Part shown: one piece after another, positions 8,927 to 17,686 of the stretch | Layout of the letters: the number at the start of each line of letters is the position of its first letter | Position numbering within the stretch: the stretch's first letter is position 1 | DNA from: Brevundimonas sp. | GTDB lineage: Bacteria > Pseudomonadota > Alphaproteobacteria > Caulobacterales > Caulobacteraceae | Assembly: GCA_016742215.1 (NCBI GenBank) | Contig: JACVCC010000002.1 | Span: 216,001-280,000 of the forward strand | DNA length: 64,000 nt | Reading direction: 5' to 3' | Made by a program: the position numbers and the translations under genes | Notes under the pieces: generated by a model | Told to the model about the DNA's origin: nothing | Database searches by the model: none | What the model saw: only the letters and a program-made list of their open reading frames with translations

Positions 8927-8957
8927 ATTACAACTCGATGTCGCGGGAGTCTGTCAA
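8927..8957 (-). promoter_or_regulatory. Candidate sigma-70 promoter for the lipoprotein pair
   Basis: Read on the minus strand, TTGACA (8957-8952) is a perfect -35 box. TGTAAT (8932-8927) follows as a -10 box after 19 bases. The spacer is two bases longer than ideal. It lies about 30 bases upstream of the lipoprotein start at 8899, in a short AT-richer stretch that is unusual in this window. Confidence 0.35.
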
Positions 8958-9012
8958 CCGTCAGTTTTAGGACACTTTTTCGGAAAGCGTTGTTATCCAG
9001 CGCGTGACTGGA

Positions 9013-9675
9013 TCAGGCGGCGTTGTAGATGCTCTGGAACAGGGTCGCGCCGTCGGCCGACCCCAGTTCGGCCTCGAAGGCGCGGTCCGGGTGCGGCATC
9101 ATGCCCAGCACGTTTCCGCGCGCGTTCTGGATGCCGGCGATGTCGGCGACCGAACCGTTCGGGTTGTCGACATAGCGGAACACCACCTGGCCCTCGCCCT
9201 CGAGCCGCTTCAGCGTCTCGGCGTCGGCGAAATAGTTTCCGTCGCCATTGCCCTGGGTCATCACGACCTCGCGCTGGCCCTGATATCCGGAGGTGAAGCG
9301 GGTCTGGCCGTTGGCGACCGTCAGGCTGATGGGCTTGCAGACGTACTTGAGCCCCGAGTTGCGCAGCAGGGCGCCGGGCAGCATCCCCGCCTCGCACAGG
9401 ATCTGGAAGCCGTTGCAGATGCCCACGACGGTGACGCCGTCGTCGGCGGCCTTCTTCACCGCCTGCATGACCGGCGATTGCACCGCCATGGCGCCGCAGC
9501 GCAGGTAGTCGCCGTAGGAGAAGCCGCCCGGCAGAACGATCAGGTCCAGACCCGACGGAAGTTCCGTCTCCTGGTGCCAGACCATCTGCACCTGTTCGCC
9601 GGTGGAGCGTTCGACGGCGACCTTGCAGTCGCGGTCGCAGTTGGAACCCGGGAAGACGATGACGGCTGCGCTCAT
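9013..9675 (-). CDS. purQ: Phosphoribosylformylglycinamidine synthase subunit PurQ
   Basis: This 220-residue class I glutamine amidotransferase supplies ammonia to Pur[17 protein letters not shown] is the standard PurQ start. The nucleophile elbow VGICNGFQI holds the catalytic Cys, and [10 protein letters not shown] near the C-terminus provides the His/Glu of the triad. [14 protein letters not shown] is the conserved oxyanion-side loop. The length is normal for stand-alone PurQ. It is separated from purS and purL by unrelated genes, but all are on the minus strand. Confidence 0.97.
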   Translation of the reverse strand: MSAAVIVFPGSNCDRDCKVAVERSTGEQVQMVWHQETELPSGLDLIVLPGGFSYGDYLRCGAMAVQSPVMQAVKKAADDGVTVVGICNGFQILCEAGMLPGALLRNSGLKYVCKPISLTVANGQTRFTSGYQGQREVVMTQGNGDGNYFADAETLKRLEGEGQVVFRYVDNPNGSVADIAGIQNARGNVLGMMPHPDRAFEAELGSADGATLFQSIYNAA

Positions 9676-9708
9676 GGCGCGGGCGTGTAGCAGGGTTCGC
9701 GCGGAATG

Positions 9709-9948
9709 TCAGTGCGCGGGTTCGAGAACTCCCAGACGGGTCTCGATGCGCTCCAGACGTTGGTCCTGCCGGGGCGTGATCTGGTAGATGGTTGAGATGT
9801 CCTGACCGGTGGCGCTCAGGTGCCCGCGGATCGCCTGAAGCTCGCCCTTGACCTCGCCCATGGAGTCGTCGAGCCGATCAAGGCGCGACTGCATCGCCTT
9901 GAGCACCTCGTAGAGCAGATCGTTCGTCACGTTCGCCATGGTGTTCAT
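9709..9948 (-). CDS. Small coiled-coil protein of unknown function
   Basis: The 79-residue product (start MNTMANVTNDLLYEVLKAMQ) is almost entirely a heptad-type helix. QSRLDRLDDSMGEVKGELQA and QDQRLERIETRLGVL show regular Leu/Ile spacing. Small proteins of this composition are common in alphaproteobacteria, often annotated only as hypothetical. The ATG at 9948 is used; a second ATG three codons later (9939) is equally possible. It lies between the MFS transporter and purQ, 33 bases from purQ. Confidence 0.6.
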   Translation of the reverse strand: MNTMANVTNDLLYEVLKAMQSRLDRLDDSMGEVKGELQAIRGHLSATGQDISTIYQITPRQDQRLERIETRLGVLEPAH

Positions 9949-9977
9949 GCTACCATGGGGAGAACGAAGCGGCGACG

Positions 9978-11204
9978 TCAGCTCGCGATGGCTGTGCGTC
10001 TCCCATCCAGCCACGCCCACACCCAGATTGCCAGACCGCCCAGCGTCAGCGCCACGGCCACCCATGCCGTCGAGGCCCAGCCGAAGCCGGCGGCGACCGC
10101 GGTTCCGGCCAGCAGCGGCCCCAGAGCATTGGCCGTATTGAAGGCCGAGTGGTTGAGCGCGGCGGACAACACCTGCGCCTCGCCGGCGACGTCCATCAGA
10201 CGCGTCTGCAGGATCGAGCCCAGACCGCCGCCCGCGCCGACGCAAAGCACGACCAGCATCATCGACCACAGATGTTGGGACGCCAGCGGGTACAGCGCCA
10301 TGGCGATCGCGCTCCAGATCAGCAGGCCTGCGGCCGCCGGGAAGCCGAAGCGGTCACCGGCCCAGGCGCCAAGCAGGTTGCCGCTGAACATGCCGACGCC
10401 AAACACCGCGAACACCCACGGCAGCATGTGAGGGCCGACGTGGGTGACCTCGCGCAGGGTCGAGGCCAGATAGGCGTAGATCGCGAACATGCCGCCGAAG
10501 CCGATGGCGCTGACGCCGAGCGTCAGCCACACCTGCCGGTTCCTCAGCGCCTTCAGCTCCCGCAGCGGACTGGCGCCCGGATGGGCCGGATCGCGCGGGG
10601 CGAACAGGGCGATCAGCAGCATGGTCAGCACCGCGATGCCGCCCACAATGAGGAAGGTCCACTCCCAGCCGTGCGCCTGGCTGATCAGGTTGACGACCGG
10701 CACGCCCAGCACCGTCGCGACGGTCAAGCCCATCAAGATGGTCGAGACCGCCCGCGTGCGGAACTTCAGCGGCACTGTCGAGGCCGCCACCAGCGCCGCC
10801 ACCCCGAAATAGGCCCCGTGCGGCAGGCCGCTGAGGAAGCGGAAGACCAGCATGGTCTCGAAGTTCGGCGAATATGCGCTGGCGATATTGGCGATGGCGA
10901 AGAGGGCCATCAGGCCGATGAGCAGCAGCCAGCGCGGAAAACGCGCCCCGAACGCCGCCAGAATCGGCGCCCCAACCACGACCCCGGCCGCATAGGCGCT
11001 GATCGCATGCCCGGCCGTCGGCTCGTCTACGCCCAGTCCGCGGGCGAAGTCCGGCAGGATGCTCATTGCGGCGAACTCGGTGATCCCGATCGCAAACCCG
11101 CCCATCGCCAGGGCGATCAGCGTCAGGGCGATGGCCCCGCCGCTACGAGGAGTTTCGGAAACGACGAGTTCGTCGCTGCACGACGTGCAGTCGGTGGGAG
11201 CCAT
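9978..11204 (-). CDS. Major facilitator superfamily efflux transporter (AraJ/YdhP-like)
   Basis: The 408-residue protein has about twelve hydrophobic segments. LMALFAIANIASAYSPNFET followed by VFRFLSGLPHGAYFGVAALV is the DHA1/AraJ-type motif region, and RFPRWLLLIGL represents the family's loop 2-3 motif. Relatives export sugars, arabinosides or drugs; the substrate cannot be told here. The N-terminus before the first helix is a short Cys-containing tail (DCTSCSDE), whose use as a start is uncertain. It is on the same strand as the genes on both sides, but with gaps that allow its own promoter. Confidence 0.85.
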   Translation of the reverse strand: MAPTDCTSCSDELVVSETPRSGGAIALTLIALAMGGFAIGITEFAAMSILPDFARGLGVDEPTAGHAISAYAAGVVVGAPILAAFGARFPRWLLLIGLMALFAIANIASAYSPNFETMLVFRFLSGLPHGAYFGVAALVAASTVPLKFRTRAVSTILMGLTVATVLGVPVVNLISQAHGWEWTFLIVGGIAVLTMLLIALFAPRDPAHPGASPLRELKALRNRQVWLTLGVSAIGFGGMFAIYAYLASTLREVTHVGPHMLPWVFAVFGVGMFSGNLLGAWAGDRFGFPAAAGLLIWSAIAMALYPLASQHLWSMMLVVLCVGAGGGLGSILQTRLMDVAGEAQVLSAALNHSAFNTANALGPLLAGTAVAAGFGWASTAWVAVALTLGGLAIWVWAWLDGRRTAIAS

Positions 11205-11313
11205 GGCGAACCTTGGGGGAGGGCGTTCGTGTTGCGCTGCAACATGGGCCGTCCAGGCCGCGGTTCAACCGCCGAAAGCGGGTTCGACGATCAACCTTTG
11301 TTATCGTCCCGGT

Positions 11314-12018
11314 TCAGGGTCTCGAACCGGCCGGAAGCTCGGACCGGAGCTGCGCCAGAAACGCCTTCATCCAGGCCGCGCGCGGCTCGGCCAGCCGCCG
11401 CGCTTCCGAGGTGGTCAGTCGGCCCGGCAGGCTGTCAGCGAACCCTTCAATCCAGCGCAGGGCCTGATCCATGTCCGCCCGGTCGTCGGTCGTCGCCGCC
11501 AGCAGGCGCGCCACGCCCTCGGCCCCGAGGAAGTCGACCAGGTCGGCGTCGTGCAGGACGATGGCCTCCGGCGACGTGGGCTCTCCCGCCGGCACATGCG
11601 CCAGGATCGCCTCGCGCACGCCCGGCCATTTCTCCATCGGGAAGCCCGCCTGTCGCAGGAAAGGTTCGGCCAGTTCTACCGAGCGCTGCTCGTGCGCCGT
11701 TCCCTCGACCGCGAACGGCTTCAACCCGCCCCAGTCATGCAGGTAGGCGGCGGCGAACAGCACATCGTCGTCAACGGCCAGCCCCTCGGCGCGGGCGATC
11801 GCGTGGGCGGACAGATAGTTGCGCTCGGCGTGCCGCGCGCCCCAGCCGGGGTGGCGGAAGTTGGCCTCGACGTGATCCGCCACCGCCCGCCGCCAAGGCG
11901 CGTCGCTGGCGGCCACACCCTCGACGACCGGCAGCGGCCGCTGTGCCGGCGGCTCCTGCGCCGCGACGGGCAGGGCGAAGGCGACCGCCAGAAGGACCGC
12001 AGTCAGGCGCGCTCGCAT
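11314..12018 (-). CDS. Secreted HD-domain phosphohydrolase-like protein
   Basis: This 234-residue protein has an N-terminal export signal (MRARLTAVLLAVAFALPVAA). It is followed by an HD domain: HAERNYLSAHAIARAEG holds the first His, AAAYLHDWGGLKPF the H-D doublet, and EAIVLHDADLVDFLGAEG the distal Asp. HD enzymes hydrolyse phosphoester or nucleotide substrates using metal. A secreted version is less usual, and cytoplasmic homologues lack the leader. It begins two bases after the stop of the PEBP gene, so the two are co-transcribed. Confidence 0.75.
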   Translation of the reverse strand: MRARLTAVLLAVAFALPVAAQEPPAQRPLPVVEGVAASDAPWRRAVADHVEANFRHPGWGARHAERNYLSAHAIARAEGLAVDDDVLFAAAYLHDWGGLKPFAVEGTAHEQRSVELAEPFLRQAGFPMEKWPGVREAILAHVPAGEPTSPEAIVLHDADLVDFLGAEGVARLLAATTDDRADMDQALRWIEGFADSLPGRLTTSEARRLAEPRAAWMKAFLAQLRSELPAGSRP

Positions 12019-12019
12019 C

Positions 12020-12499
12020 TCAGCCTTCGCCCTTGTTCTCGTAGGTCGCCGTGATCGTGGCCTTCGCCAGCGTATGGAAGTGCAGGTTGAATCCGTATTT
12101 GGCGCCCGAATCCTCGTTGCCGACCGGCAGGCTGTCCACGTCGACGGCGAAGACGGTGAAGATGTAGCGGTGCGGGCCATGGCCCGGAGGCGGGGCGGCG
12201 CCGCCGAAGCCGACGTCGCCATAGTCCGTGCGCCCCTCGACCGAGCCCTTGGGCAAACCGCCGGACGAGGCCCCGGTCGCCAACTCGCTGACATCCGCGG
12301 GGATATTCGCGACGGTCCAGTGCCAAAAGCCCGAGCCCGTCGGGGCATCGGGGTCGTAGCAGGTGATGGCGAAGCTCTTCGTGCCCTCGGGCGCACCCGA
12401 CCAGGCCAGATGCGGCGAGGTGTTCCCCTTCGCCTGCACCTGCGCATCCGGCAGCACGCCGCCGTCGGTGATGTCGTTAGAGGTCACGGTGAAGGTCAT
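12020..12499 (-). CDS. YbhB/YbcL-family phosphatidylethanolamine-binding-like protein
   Basis: The 159-residue product carries the bacterial PEBP core: SPHLAWSGAPEGTKSFAITC, then DPDAPTGSGFWHWTVANIP with the ligand-pocket D-P-D-A-P motif, and GHGPHRYIFTVFAVD with the G-x-H-R-Y motif. The length is right for the cytoplasmic YbhB type. Family members bind anionic ligands; the biological role in bacteria is not settled. Gene order suggests co-transcription with the HD-domain gene. Confidence 0.92.
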   Translation of the reverse strand: MTFTVTSNDITDGGVLPDAQVQAKGNTSPHLAWSGAPEGTKSFAITCYDPDAPTGSGFWHWTVANIPADVSELATGASSGGLPKGSVEGRTDYGDVGFGGAAPPPGHGPHRYIFTVFAVDVDSLPVGNEDSGAKYGFNLHFHTLAKATITATYENKGEG

Positions 12500-12558
12500 C
12501 GCAGGCTCCCGTTGGTCGTGGAGCCAGCCTAACGCATCACGATTGTGGAAGTCGCGTG

Positions 12559-12690
12559 CTAGTGCGCCGCGTCCTTGGCCGCCTGCGTGAACGCGCTGTC
12601 GTCCATCAGGCCGCCAGCCAGTGCGCCGGCGAAGATCAGGCAGCAGGCCAGCACGAACAGGGCGACCAGCAGCTTGCCGATCCGGTTCAA
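12559..12690 (-). CDS. Small single-pass membrane protein with TTG start overlapping purS stop
   Basis: This 43-residue product reads (M)NRIGKLLVALFVLACCLIF then a short polar tail (DDSAFTQAAKDAAH). It would be a tail-out membrane microprotein. The TTG at 12690-12688 overlaps the TGA of purS (TTGA), the same 4-base overlap used by other coupled genes in the window, which argues that it is translated. There is no family assignment. It could also be a chance frame, as it is short and uses a weak start codon. Confidence 0.45.
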   Translation of the reverse strand: MNRIGKLLVALFVLACCLIFAGALAGGLMDDSAFTQAAKDAAH

Positions 12691-12926
12691 GCGACCTCGA
12701 TCCGGTAACTTTCGATGACCGTATTGGCCAGCAGGGTCTCGCACATGCGCTTCGCCTCGGCGGCGGGGTCGCCCTCGCCGTCGAAGTCGAACTCGATCAG
12801 CTTGCCGACGCGGGCGTTGGCGACGCCGGCCCAGCCCAGACCATGCAGCGCGCCTTCGACCGCCTTGCCCTGAACGTCCAGCACGCCCGGCTTCAGGAAC
12901 ACGTGCACCTTAACTTTGACGGCCAT
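12687..12926 (-). CDS. purS: Phosphoribosylformylglycinamidine synthase subunit PurS
   Basis: The 79-residue product starts [20 protein letters not shown], the highly conserved PurS beginning, and has ALHGLGWAGVANARVGKLIE in the middle. PurS dimers bridge PurL and PurQ for ammonia transfer. The ATG at 12926-12924 overlaps the TGA of purC by one base, so purC and purS are translationally coupled. Confidence 0.95.
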   Translation of the reverse strand: MAVKVKVHVFLKPGVLDVQGKAVEGALHGLGWAGVANARVGKLIEFDFDGEGDPAAEAKRMCETLLANTVIESYRIEVA

Positions 12927-13684
12927 CAGTGCAGTCCCCCCTGAATCACGGTCGGCATGTCCTTCATGATACCGAGGCGGCGGGCCACCTCGGTATAGCT
13001 CTCGATCACATTGCCCAGATCGCGGCGGAAGCGATCCTTGTCCAGCTTCTCGCCGGTGTTCATGTCCCACAGGCGGCAGCTGTCCGGGCTGATCTCGTCG
13101 GCCAGGATCACGCGGGCGAAGTCGTTTTCCCAGATGCGGCCGAACTCGATCTTGAAGTCCACCAGCTGGATGCCGACGGCGCCGAACATGCCCGACAGAT
13201 AGTCGTTCACGCGCACCGTCATGGCGAGGATGTCGTCCAGCTCCTGGGTCGAGGCCCAGTTGAACGCCGTGATATGCTCCTCGGTGACCATCGGGTCGTT
13301 GAGCTCGTCCTTCTTCAGGTAGAACTCGATGATCGAGCGGGGCAGGGGCGTGCCCTCGGCGATGCCCAGGCGCTTGCTCATCGATCCGGCGACGACGTTG
13401 CGGCAGACGACTTCCAGCGGGATGATCTCGACTTCGCGGATCAGCTGCTCGCGCAGGTTCAGGCGGCGAATGAAGTGGTTCGTGACGCCGATTCCGTTCA
13501 GCCGGCTCATCACGAACTCGCTGATACGGTTGTTGATGACGCCCTTGCCCTCAAGCTGCGCCTTCTTCTCGCCGTTGAAGGCGGTGGCGTCGTCCTTGAA
13601 GTACTGGATCAGCGTGCCGGGCTCGGGACCCTCGTACAGGATCTTGGCCTTGCCCTCGTAGAGCTTCTTGCGCTTGACGTTCAT
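12926..13684 (-). CDS. purC: Phosphoribosylaminoimidazole-succinocarboxamide synthase
   Basis: This 252-residue SAICAR synthetase joins CAIR with aspartate using ATP. It begins [19 protein letters not shown], the family glycine-rich start. Also seen are [29 protein letters not shown] and LVDFKIEFG, all standard. The length is typical of the single-domain bacterial enzyme. It heads the purC-purS-small-ORF unit and reads divergently from the DUF1476 gene across about 270 bases that must hold both promoters. Confidence 0.97.
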   Translation of the reverse strand: MNVKRKKLYEGKAKILYEGPEPGTLIQYFKDDATAFNGEKKAQLEGKGVINNRISEFVMSRLNGIGVTNHFIRRLNLREQLIREVEIIPLEVVCRNVVAGSMSKRLGIAEGTPLPRSIIEFYLKKDELNDPMVTEEHITAFNWASTQELDDILAMTVRVNDYLSGMFGAVGIQLVDFKIEFGRIWENDFARVILADEISPDSCRLWDMNTGEKLDKDRFRRDLGNVIESYTEVARRLGIMKDMPTVIQGGLH

Positions 13685-13954
13685 GCTTGCGGTCCGGCGG
13701 GGCGCGGTCTGAAAAGCGAAAATCGCGCGGCCAGAGGGGAGGTCCGGACGGCGCGATCCTGAAAGTCAGACGAGCGGGAAAATCGTTCGCGCGTCTCTTA
13801 GCGGAACCCGGGTCGCGACACAAACGACACCCTTGAACAGTCTGTACACGACAGGGCGCCGCAACCCTACCGGTTCCGGTTGCGTTCGCTGCGGGGCGGG
13901 ATATAGACCACCTCAACTGCGGCCCTGGCCGCCTGACGGAGCCTTGCGACCCCC

Positions 13955-14278
13955 ATGACCACCTTCGACGATCGGGAAAAGGGCTTCGAGTCCAAGTTCG
14001 CCCTCGATCAGGAACAGGAATTCCGGGCGGTCGCGCGCCGAAACAAGCTGCTGGGCCTGTGGGCGGCCGAGAAGATGGGCCTGTCCGCTGAAAGCGCCGA
14101 CCAGTACGCCGGCGCCGTTGTCCGTGCTGATTTCGAGCAACCGGGCGATGAAGACGTCTTCCGCAAGATCGCCCAGGACTTCGAGGGATCGGGGATCGCC
14201 GTCTCGGAAGGCGAGATTCGTCGCAAGATGGACGAGCTGTCGTCCGTCGCCCGCGAGCAGATCCGCGCCGGCGAGTAA
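13955..14278 (+). CDS. DUF1476 protein, ATP-synthase zeta-subunit-like inhibitor
   Basis: The 107-residue helical protein starts MTTFDDREKGFESKFALDQE, the hallmark of DUF1476. It continues with FRAVARRNKLLGLWAAEKMG. In Paracoccus and other alphaproteobacteria this family is the zeta subunit that blocks F1Fo ATPase rotation through its N-terminal inhibitory region. The length matches. It stands alone, divergent from purC, and is followed by a strong bidirectional terminator. The zeta role is taken from the family; the strength of inhibition differs between species. Confidence 0.92.
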   Translation: MTTFDDREKGFESKFALDQEQEFRAVARRNKLLGLWAAEKMGLSAESADQYAGAVVRADFEQPGDEDVFRKIAQDFEGSGIAVSEGEIRRKMDELSSVAREQIRAGE

Positions 14279-14303
14279 TGGTTCCGGACATCCGGACATG
14301 GAA

Positions 14304-14330
14304 AAGGCCGCCCCGTCGGGGCGGCCTTCT
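14304..14330. terminator. Bidirectional intrinsic terminator
   Basis: The arms AAGGCCGCCCC and GGGGCGGCCTT form an 11-bp stem with a 3-base loop. The plus side is followed by TCTTCGTTT and the minus side by TTTCC. It serves the converging DUF1476 and fasciclin genes. Confidence 0.8.
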
Positions 14331-14348
14331 TCGTTTCGGGCCTGCCGA

Positions 14349-14945
14349 TCAGTTCGGCATCACGACCGTGTCGATCGCATGGATCACGCCGTTCGAGGCG
14401 GCCACGTCCGTCTGCGTCACGCGGGAGGTGTTGCCCATCTCGTCGGTCAGGGTGACCGAGCCGTCGGCGCCGGCGCGGGCCGTCAGCGTGCCGCCCTCGA
14501 CGGTGGTCAGGGCAGCGCTGCCGCCGCCGGCCTGGATCTGCTGCGTCAGGGCAGCCGCGTCCACCCGACCGGGAACGACGTGATAGGTCAGCACCTTGGT
14601 CAGGTCCGCGCGGCCGGCCGGAGCCATCAGGGCGTCGCGCTGGGCGGCAGGGATCTTCTCGAAGGCGGCGTTGGTGGGGGCGAAGACCGTGAACGGCCCG
14701 GCGCCGTTCAGCGTCTCGGCCAGGCCGGCGCTGGTGACTGCCGTGGTCAGCATCGAAAAATCGGCATTGGCCTGGGCGACGGCCACGACGGTGCCGGTTG
14801 CCGCCGGGGCGGGAGCCATGGCCGAGGCGTCGGTCGCGGTGGCGTCGGCGGCCGGGGCTTCGGCGCTGTTGTCACCGCAGGCCGCGAGGGTCAGCGCGGC
14901 CAGCGGCGCGGCTGCGAGGGCGAGGGTGCGGGTTCGCATTTTCAT
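14349..14945 (-). CDS. Fasciclin-domain lipoprotein
   Basis: The 198-residue protein begins with a lipoprotein signal ending LAACGDN, then an Ala/Asp-rich linker. A single fasciclin (FAS1) domain follows: FSMLTTAVTSAGLAETLNGA, GPFTVFAPTNAAFEKIP, LTKVLTYHVVPG and ASNGVIHAIDTVVMP. FAS1 domains mediate adhesion or bind small ligands in the envelope. A second FAS1 protein is encoded at 25268-26311 with a different layout. It converges on the DUF1476 gene with a shared terminator. Confidence 0.9.
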   Translation of the reverse strand: MKMRTRTLALAAAPLAALTLAACGDNSAEAPAADATATDASAMAPAPAATGTVVAVAQANADFSMLTTAVTSAGLAETLNGAGPFTVFAPTNAAFEKIPAAQRDALMAPAGRADLTKVLTYHVVPGRVDAAALTQQIQAGGGSAALTTVEGGTLTARAGADGSVTLTDEMGNTSRVTQTDVAASNGVIHAIDTVVMPN

Positions 14946-15040
14946 GGGAAGTCTCCTGAGAAGCCTGGGGCAGCTTCAGCGACTTCTACGAACGGAACGC
15001 CATCCGGATGCGTCGGCGCGGCAGGACGTCGCGGCCAGCT

Positions 15041-15535
15041 CTACCGTACCAGCGGGCCCAGAACCGCCCAGGCTGCGGCCTTGTCGGCATGGCTACGCGC
15101 CGCATGGGCGGGGCTCGACGAGGGCAGATCGATCAGCCTCAGCCCCTCGATGCCGGCCAGAGACTTGCGGCCGATCCTCGCCGCTGTCGCACCGTTGAAG
15201 GCGACGGCTCTCAGGTCAGGCAGGCCGTCGATCAACTGCCTCAGGTCAGCGGCTTCGGCCTTGCGGATGTCGGCATCCAGGCTGCCGCGTCGCTCGGCTC
15301 CGGCGATCACGTCCCACAGGCCGACGCGCGCTGCCTTCAACGCCTCCAGCCGGTCCGGATAGGGCAGGGCGGCCAGATCGCGTCCGACCGCCTCACCGAC
15401 CAGTCGCCAGAAGGCATTCCGGGGATGGGCATAGTACTGCCCCGCCGCCAATGAGGCGTCGCCGGGCAGGCTGCCGAGGATCAACAGTCGCGTGTGCGCG
15501 TCGACGACGGGGTCGAAGGCGCGCTTGACGCTCAC
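15041..15535 (-). CDS. Mismatch/hypoxanthine DNA glycosylase (UDG superfamily, family 6-like)
   Basis: The 164-residue product reads RLLILGSLPGDASLAAGQYY, then AHPRNAFWRLVGEAVG and LPSSSPAHAARS. The G-S-x-P-G-x-x-S start and terminal S-S-S-P-A motif mark DNA-deoxyinosine glycosylase/HDG proteins that remove deaminated bases. The GTG at 15535 is chosen because it overlaps the purB stop (GTGA); longer starts run into purB. The coupling with purB may be only positional. Confidence 0.8.
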   Translation of the reverse strand: MSVKRAFDPVVDAHTRLLILGSLPGDASLAAGQYYAHPRNAFWRLVGEAVGRDLAALPYPDRLEALKAARVGLWDVIAGAERRGSLDADIRKAEAADLRQLIDGLPDLRAVAFNGATAARIGRKSLAGIEGLRLIDLPSSSPAHAARSHADKAAAWAVLGPLVR

Positions 15536-16833
15536 GCCGCGCCGAACACCCGGGCGAACACCGTGTCCACATGCTTGGTGTGGTAGCCGAGGTCGAACAG
15601 GGCCTCGAGGTCGGCGTCCGGCAGGGTCACGCGGTCGTCGCCCTTCAGGAAGTCGATGAACCGGCCCTCGCCGCGCCACACCTTCATCGCGTTCTCCTGA
15701 ACCGCGGCATAGGCGTCCTCGCGGCTGATCCCGGCCTGGGTCAGCGCCAGCATCACTCGCTGCGAGAAGACCAGACCGCCCAGACGGTCGAGGTTCTTCT
15801 GCATGTTCTCCGGATAGATATTCAGACGCTCGATCACGCCGGCCATGCGGTGCAGGGCGAAATCCAGGTGGATGGTCGCGTCCGGGCCGATGCCGCGCTC
15901 GACCGACGAGTGGCTGATGTCGCGCTCGTGCCAGAGGGCGACATTCTCCATCGCCGGCGTCACGGCCGAGCGAACCAGACGGGCCAGACCGGTCAGGTTC
16001 TCGGTCAGGATCGGGTTACGCTTGTGCGGCATCGCCGACGAGCCCTTCTGGCCCTTGTCGAAGAATTCCTCGGCCTCCAGCACCTCGGTGCGCTGCAGGT
16101 GGCGAATCTCGGTGGCCAGTCGCTCGATCGAAGAAGCGACGACGCCCAGCGCCGCGAAATAGGCTGCGTGTCGGTCGCGCGGGATCACCTGGGTCGAGAC
16201 CGGCTCGACCTGCAGGCCCATCTTCTCTGCGACATAGACTTCTACCGCCGGATCGACGTTGGCGAAGGTGCCGACCGCGCCCGAGATGGCGCAGGTGGCG
16301 ATCTCCTCGCGAGCCGTGACCAGACGCTTGCGCGCCCGCTGGAACTCGGCGTGATAGCCGGCCAGCTTCAGGCCGAACGTCACCGGCTCGGCATGGATGC
16401 CATGCGAGCGGCCGACGGTGACCGTGTACTTGTGCTCCTTCGCGCGCGTCTCCAGCGCGGCCAGGACGCGATCCACGCCGCCCAGCAGCAGGTCGGTCGA
16501 ACGGGCCAGTTGCACCGCGAAACAGGTGTCCAGCACGTCCGAGGACGTCATGCCCTGGTGCAGGAAGCGCGCCTCGTCGCCGACGATCTCCGACACATGG
16601 GTCAGGAAGGCGATGACGTCGTGCTTGGTGGTGCGCTCGATCTCGTCGATCCGGTCGGCGTCGAAGACGGCGTCCTTTCCCTTGGCCCAGATCGCGTCCG
16701 CCGACTCGGTCGGGATGACGCCCAGTTCGGCCATCTTGGTCGCGGCGTGAGCCTCGATCTCGAACCAGATCCGGTACTTGGTCTCCTGCGACCAGATGGC
16801 GACGGCGTCGGGGCGGGAATAGCGCGTGATCAT
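15532..16833 (-). CDS. purB: Adenylosuccinate lyase
   Basis: The 433-residue enzyme cleaves SAICAR and adenylosuccinate, releasing fumarate, in purine synthesis. The signature GSSAMPHKRNPILTENL of the fumarase/aspartase superfamily is present with the catalytic-loop Ser. TSSDVLDTCFAVQ and GRSHGIHAEPVTFG supply the active-site Ser/His regions. MITRYSRPDAVAIWSQETKY is the usual N-terminus. It is the upstream-most of the dispersed minus-strand pur genes. Confidence 0.97.
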   Translation of the reverse strand: MITRYSRPDAVAIWSQETKYRIWFEIEAHAATKMAELGVIPTESADAIWAKGKDAVFDADRIDEIERTTKHDVIAFLTHVSEIVGDEARFLHQGMTSSDVLDTCFAVQLARSTDLLLGGVDRVLAALETRAKEHKYTVTVGRSHGIHAEPVTFGLKLAGYHAEFQRARKRLVTAREEIATCAISGAVGTFANVDPAVEVYVAEKMGLQVEPVSTQVIPRDRHAAYFAALGVVASSIERLATEIRHLQRTEVLEAEEFFDKGQKGSSAMPHKRNPILTENLTGLARLVRSAVTPAMENVALWHERDISHSSVERGIGPDATIHLDFALHRMAGVIERLNIYPENMQKNLDRLGGLVFSQRVMLALTQAGISREDAYAAVQENAMKVWRGEGRFIDFLKGDDRVTLPDADLEALFDLGYHTKHVDTVFARVFGAA

Positions 16834-16962
16834 GGACGCGCGGTGTCACGGCAGGGGGCGTTCGAGTCAAGCGCCGCTTGTGATTCCGTGCCCGAAACTC
16901 GTCCTCGAGGACATGGCGCGGGTCGCTGGCTGCCCGTATGAGAGGCGCAGAGGGAGACCGCC

Positions 16963-17607
16963 ATGGAACTGATCATCGGACCGCGCCTGTATTCGACCTG
17001 GTCGCTGCGGCCATGGCTGGTGCTCAAACGCTGCGGCGCGCAATTCGAGACGACCGAGATCGATATCTACTCCGACGCCGGCCAGGCCGAGCTGGAGCGA
17101 ATCTCGCCGTCCCGCCTCGTGCCCCTGCTGAAGGTCGATGGCGAAACGGTCTGGGACTCCATGGCCATTTCCGTCTGGGCGGCCGAGCGCTACCCGAATG
17201 CGAAGCTGTGGCCCGCCGATCCGCACGCCCGCTGGCTGGCCCGCTCGGCCGCCTGTGAGATGCACGGCGGCTTCATGGCGCTGCGAACCCACTGCGGTAT
17301 GGGCCCGGACCACACCATGGTCGGCCCGGATCGTTCGCCTCCGCCGACGGGAGAGGGCCTTGAGCGCGACATCCGCAGGCTGGTTTCCCTGTTTATGGAG
17401 ATGCGCGCGCGCTTCGGCTCAGGCGGTCCGTACCTGTTCGGGGAATGGTCGATCCCGGACGCCTTTTTCACCCCGGTGGCGACCCGCTTCCGGCACTTCC
17501 AGATCGATCTGTCGGCTTACGGCGATGACGGCTCGGCACGGGCCTATTGCGAGGCCCTTCTGGCCCAGCCCGACTTCCTTCAGTGGTCGGCGGAAGCGTT
17601 GCGTTAA
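16963..17607 (+). CDS. Glutathione S-transferase family protein
   Basis: The 214-residue product has an N-terminal thioredoxin-like domain starting MELIIGPRLYSTWSLRPWLV, with STWSLR at the position of the catalytic Ser/Cys loop, and RLVPLLKVDG as the cis-Pro segment. The C-terminal helical domain includes FGEWSIPDAFFTPVATRF, the conserved Asp-containing N-capping box region. The length is normal. The substrate is unknown. It is divergent from purB over 129 bases. Confidence 0.9.
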   Translation: MELIIGPRLYSTWSLRPWLVLKRCGAQFETTEIDIYSDAGQAELERISPSRLVPLLKVDGETVWDSMAISVWAAERYPNAKLWPADPHARWLARSAACEMHGGFMALRTHCGMGPDHTMVGPDRSPPPTGEGLERDIRRLVSLFMEMRARFGSGGPYLFGEWSIPDAFFTPVATRFRHFQIDLSAYGDDGSARAYCEALLAQPDFLQWSAEALR

Positions 17608-17686
17608 CCGCACACCGGAACCGGGATTTAAGACAACGGCGGTATCTTCGGACCTTCACGAGCGCACCTGCGTTCAGAGGTCTGCC

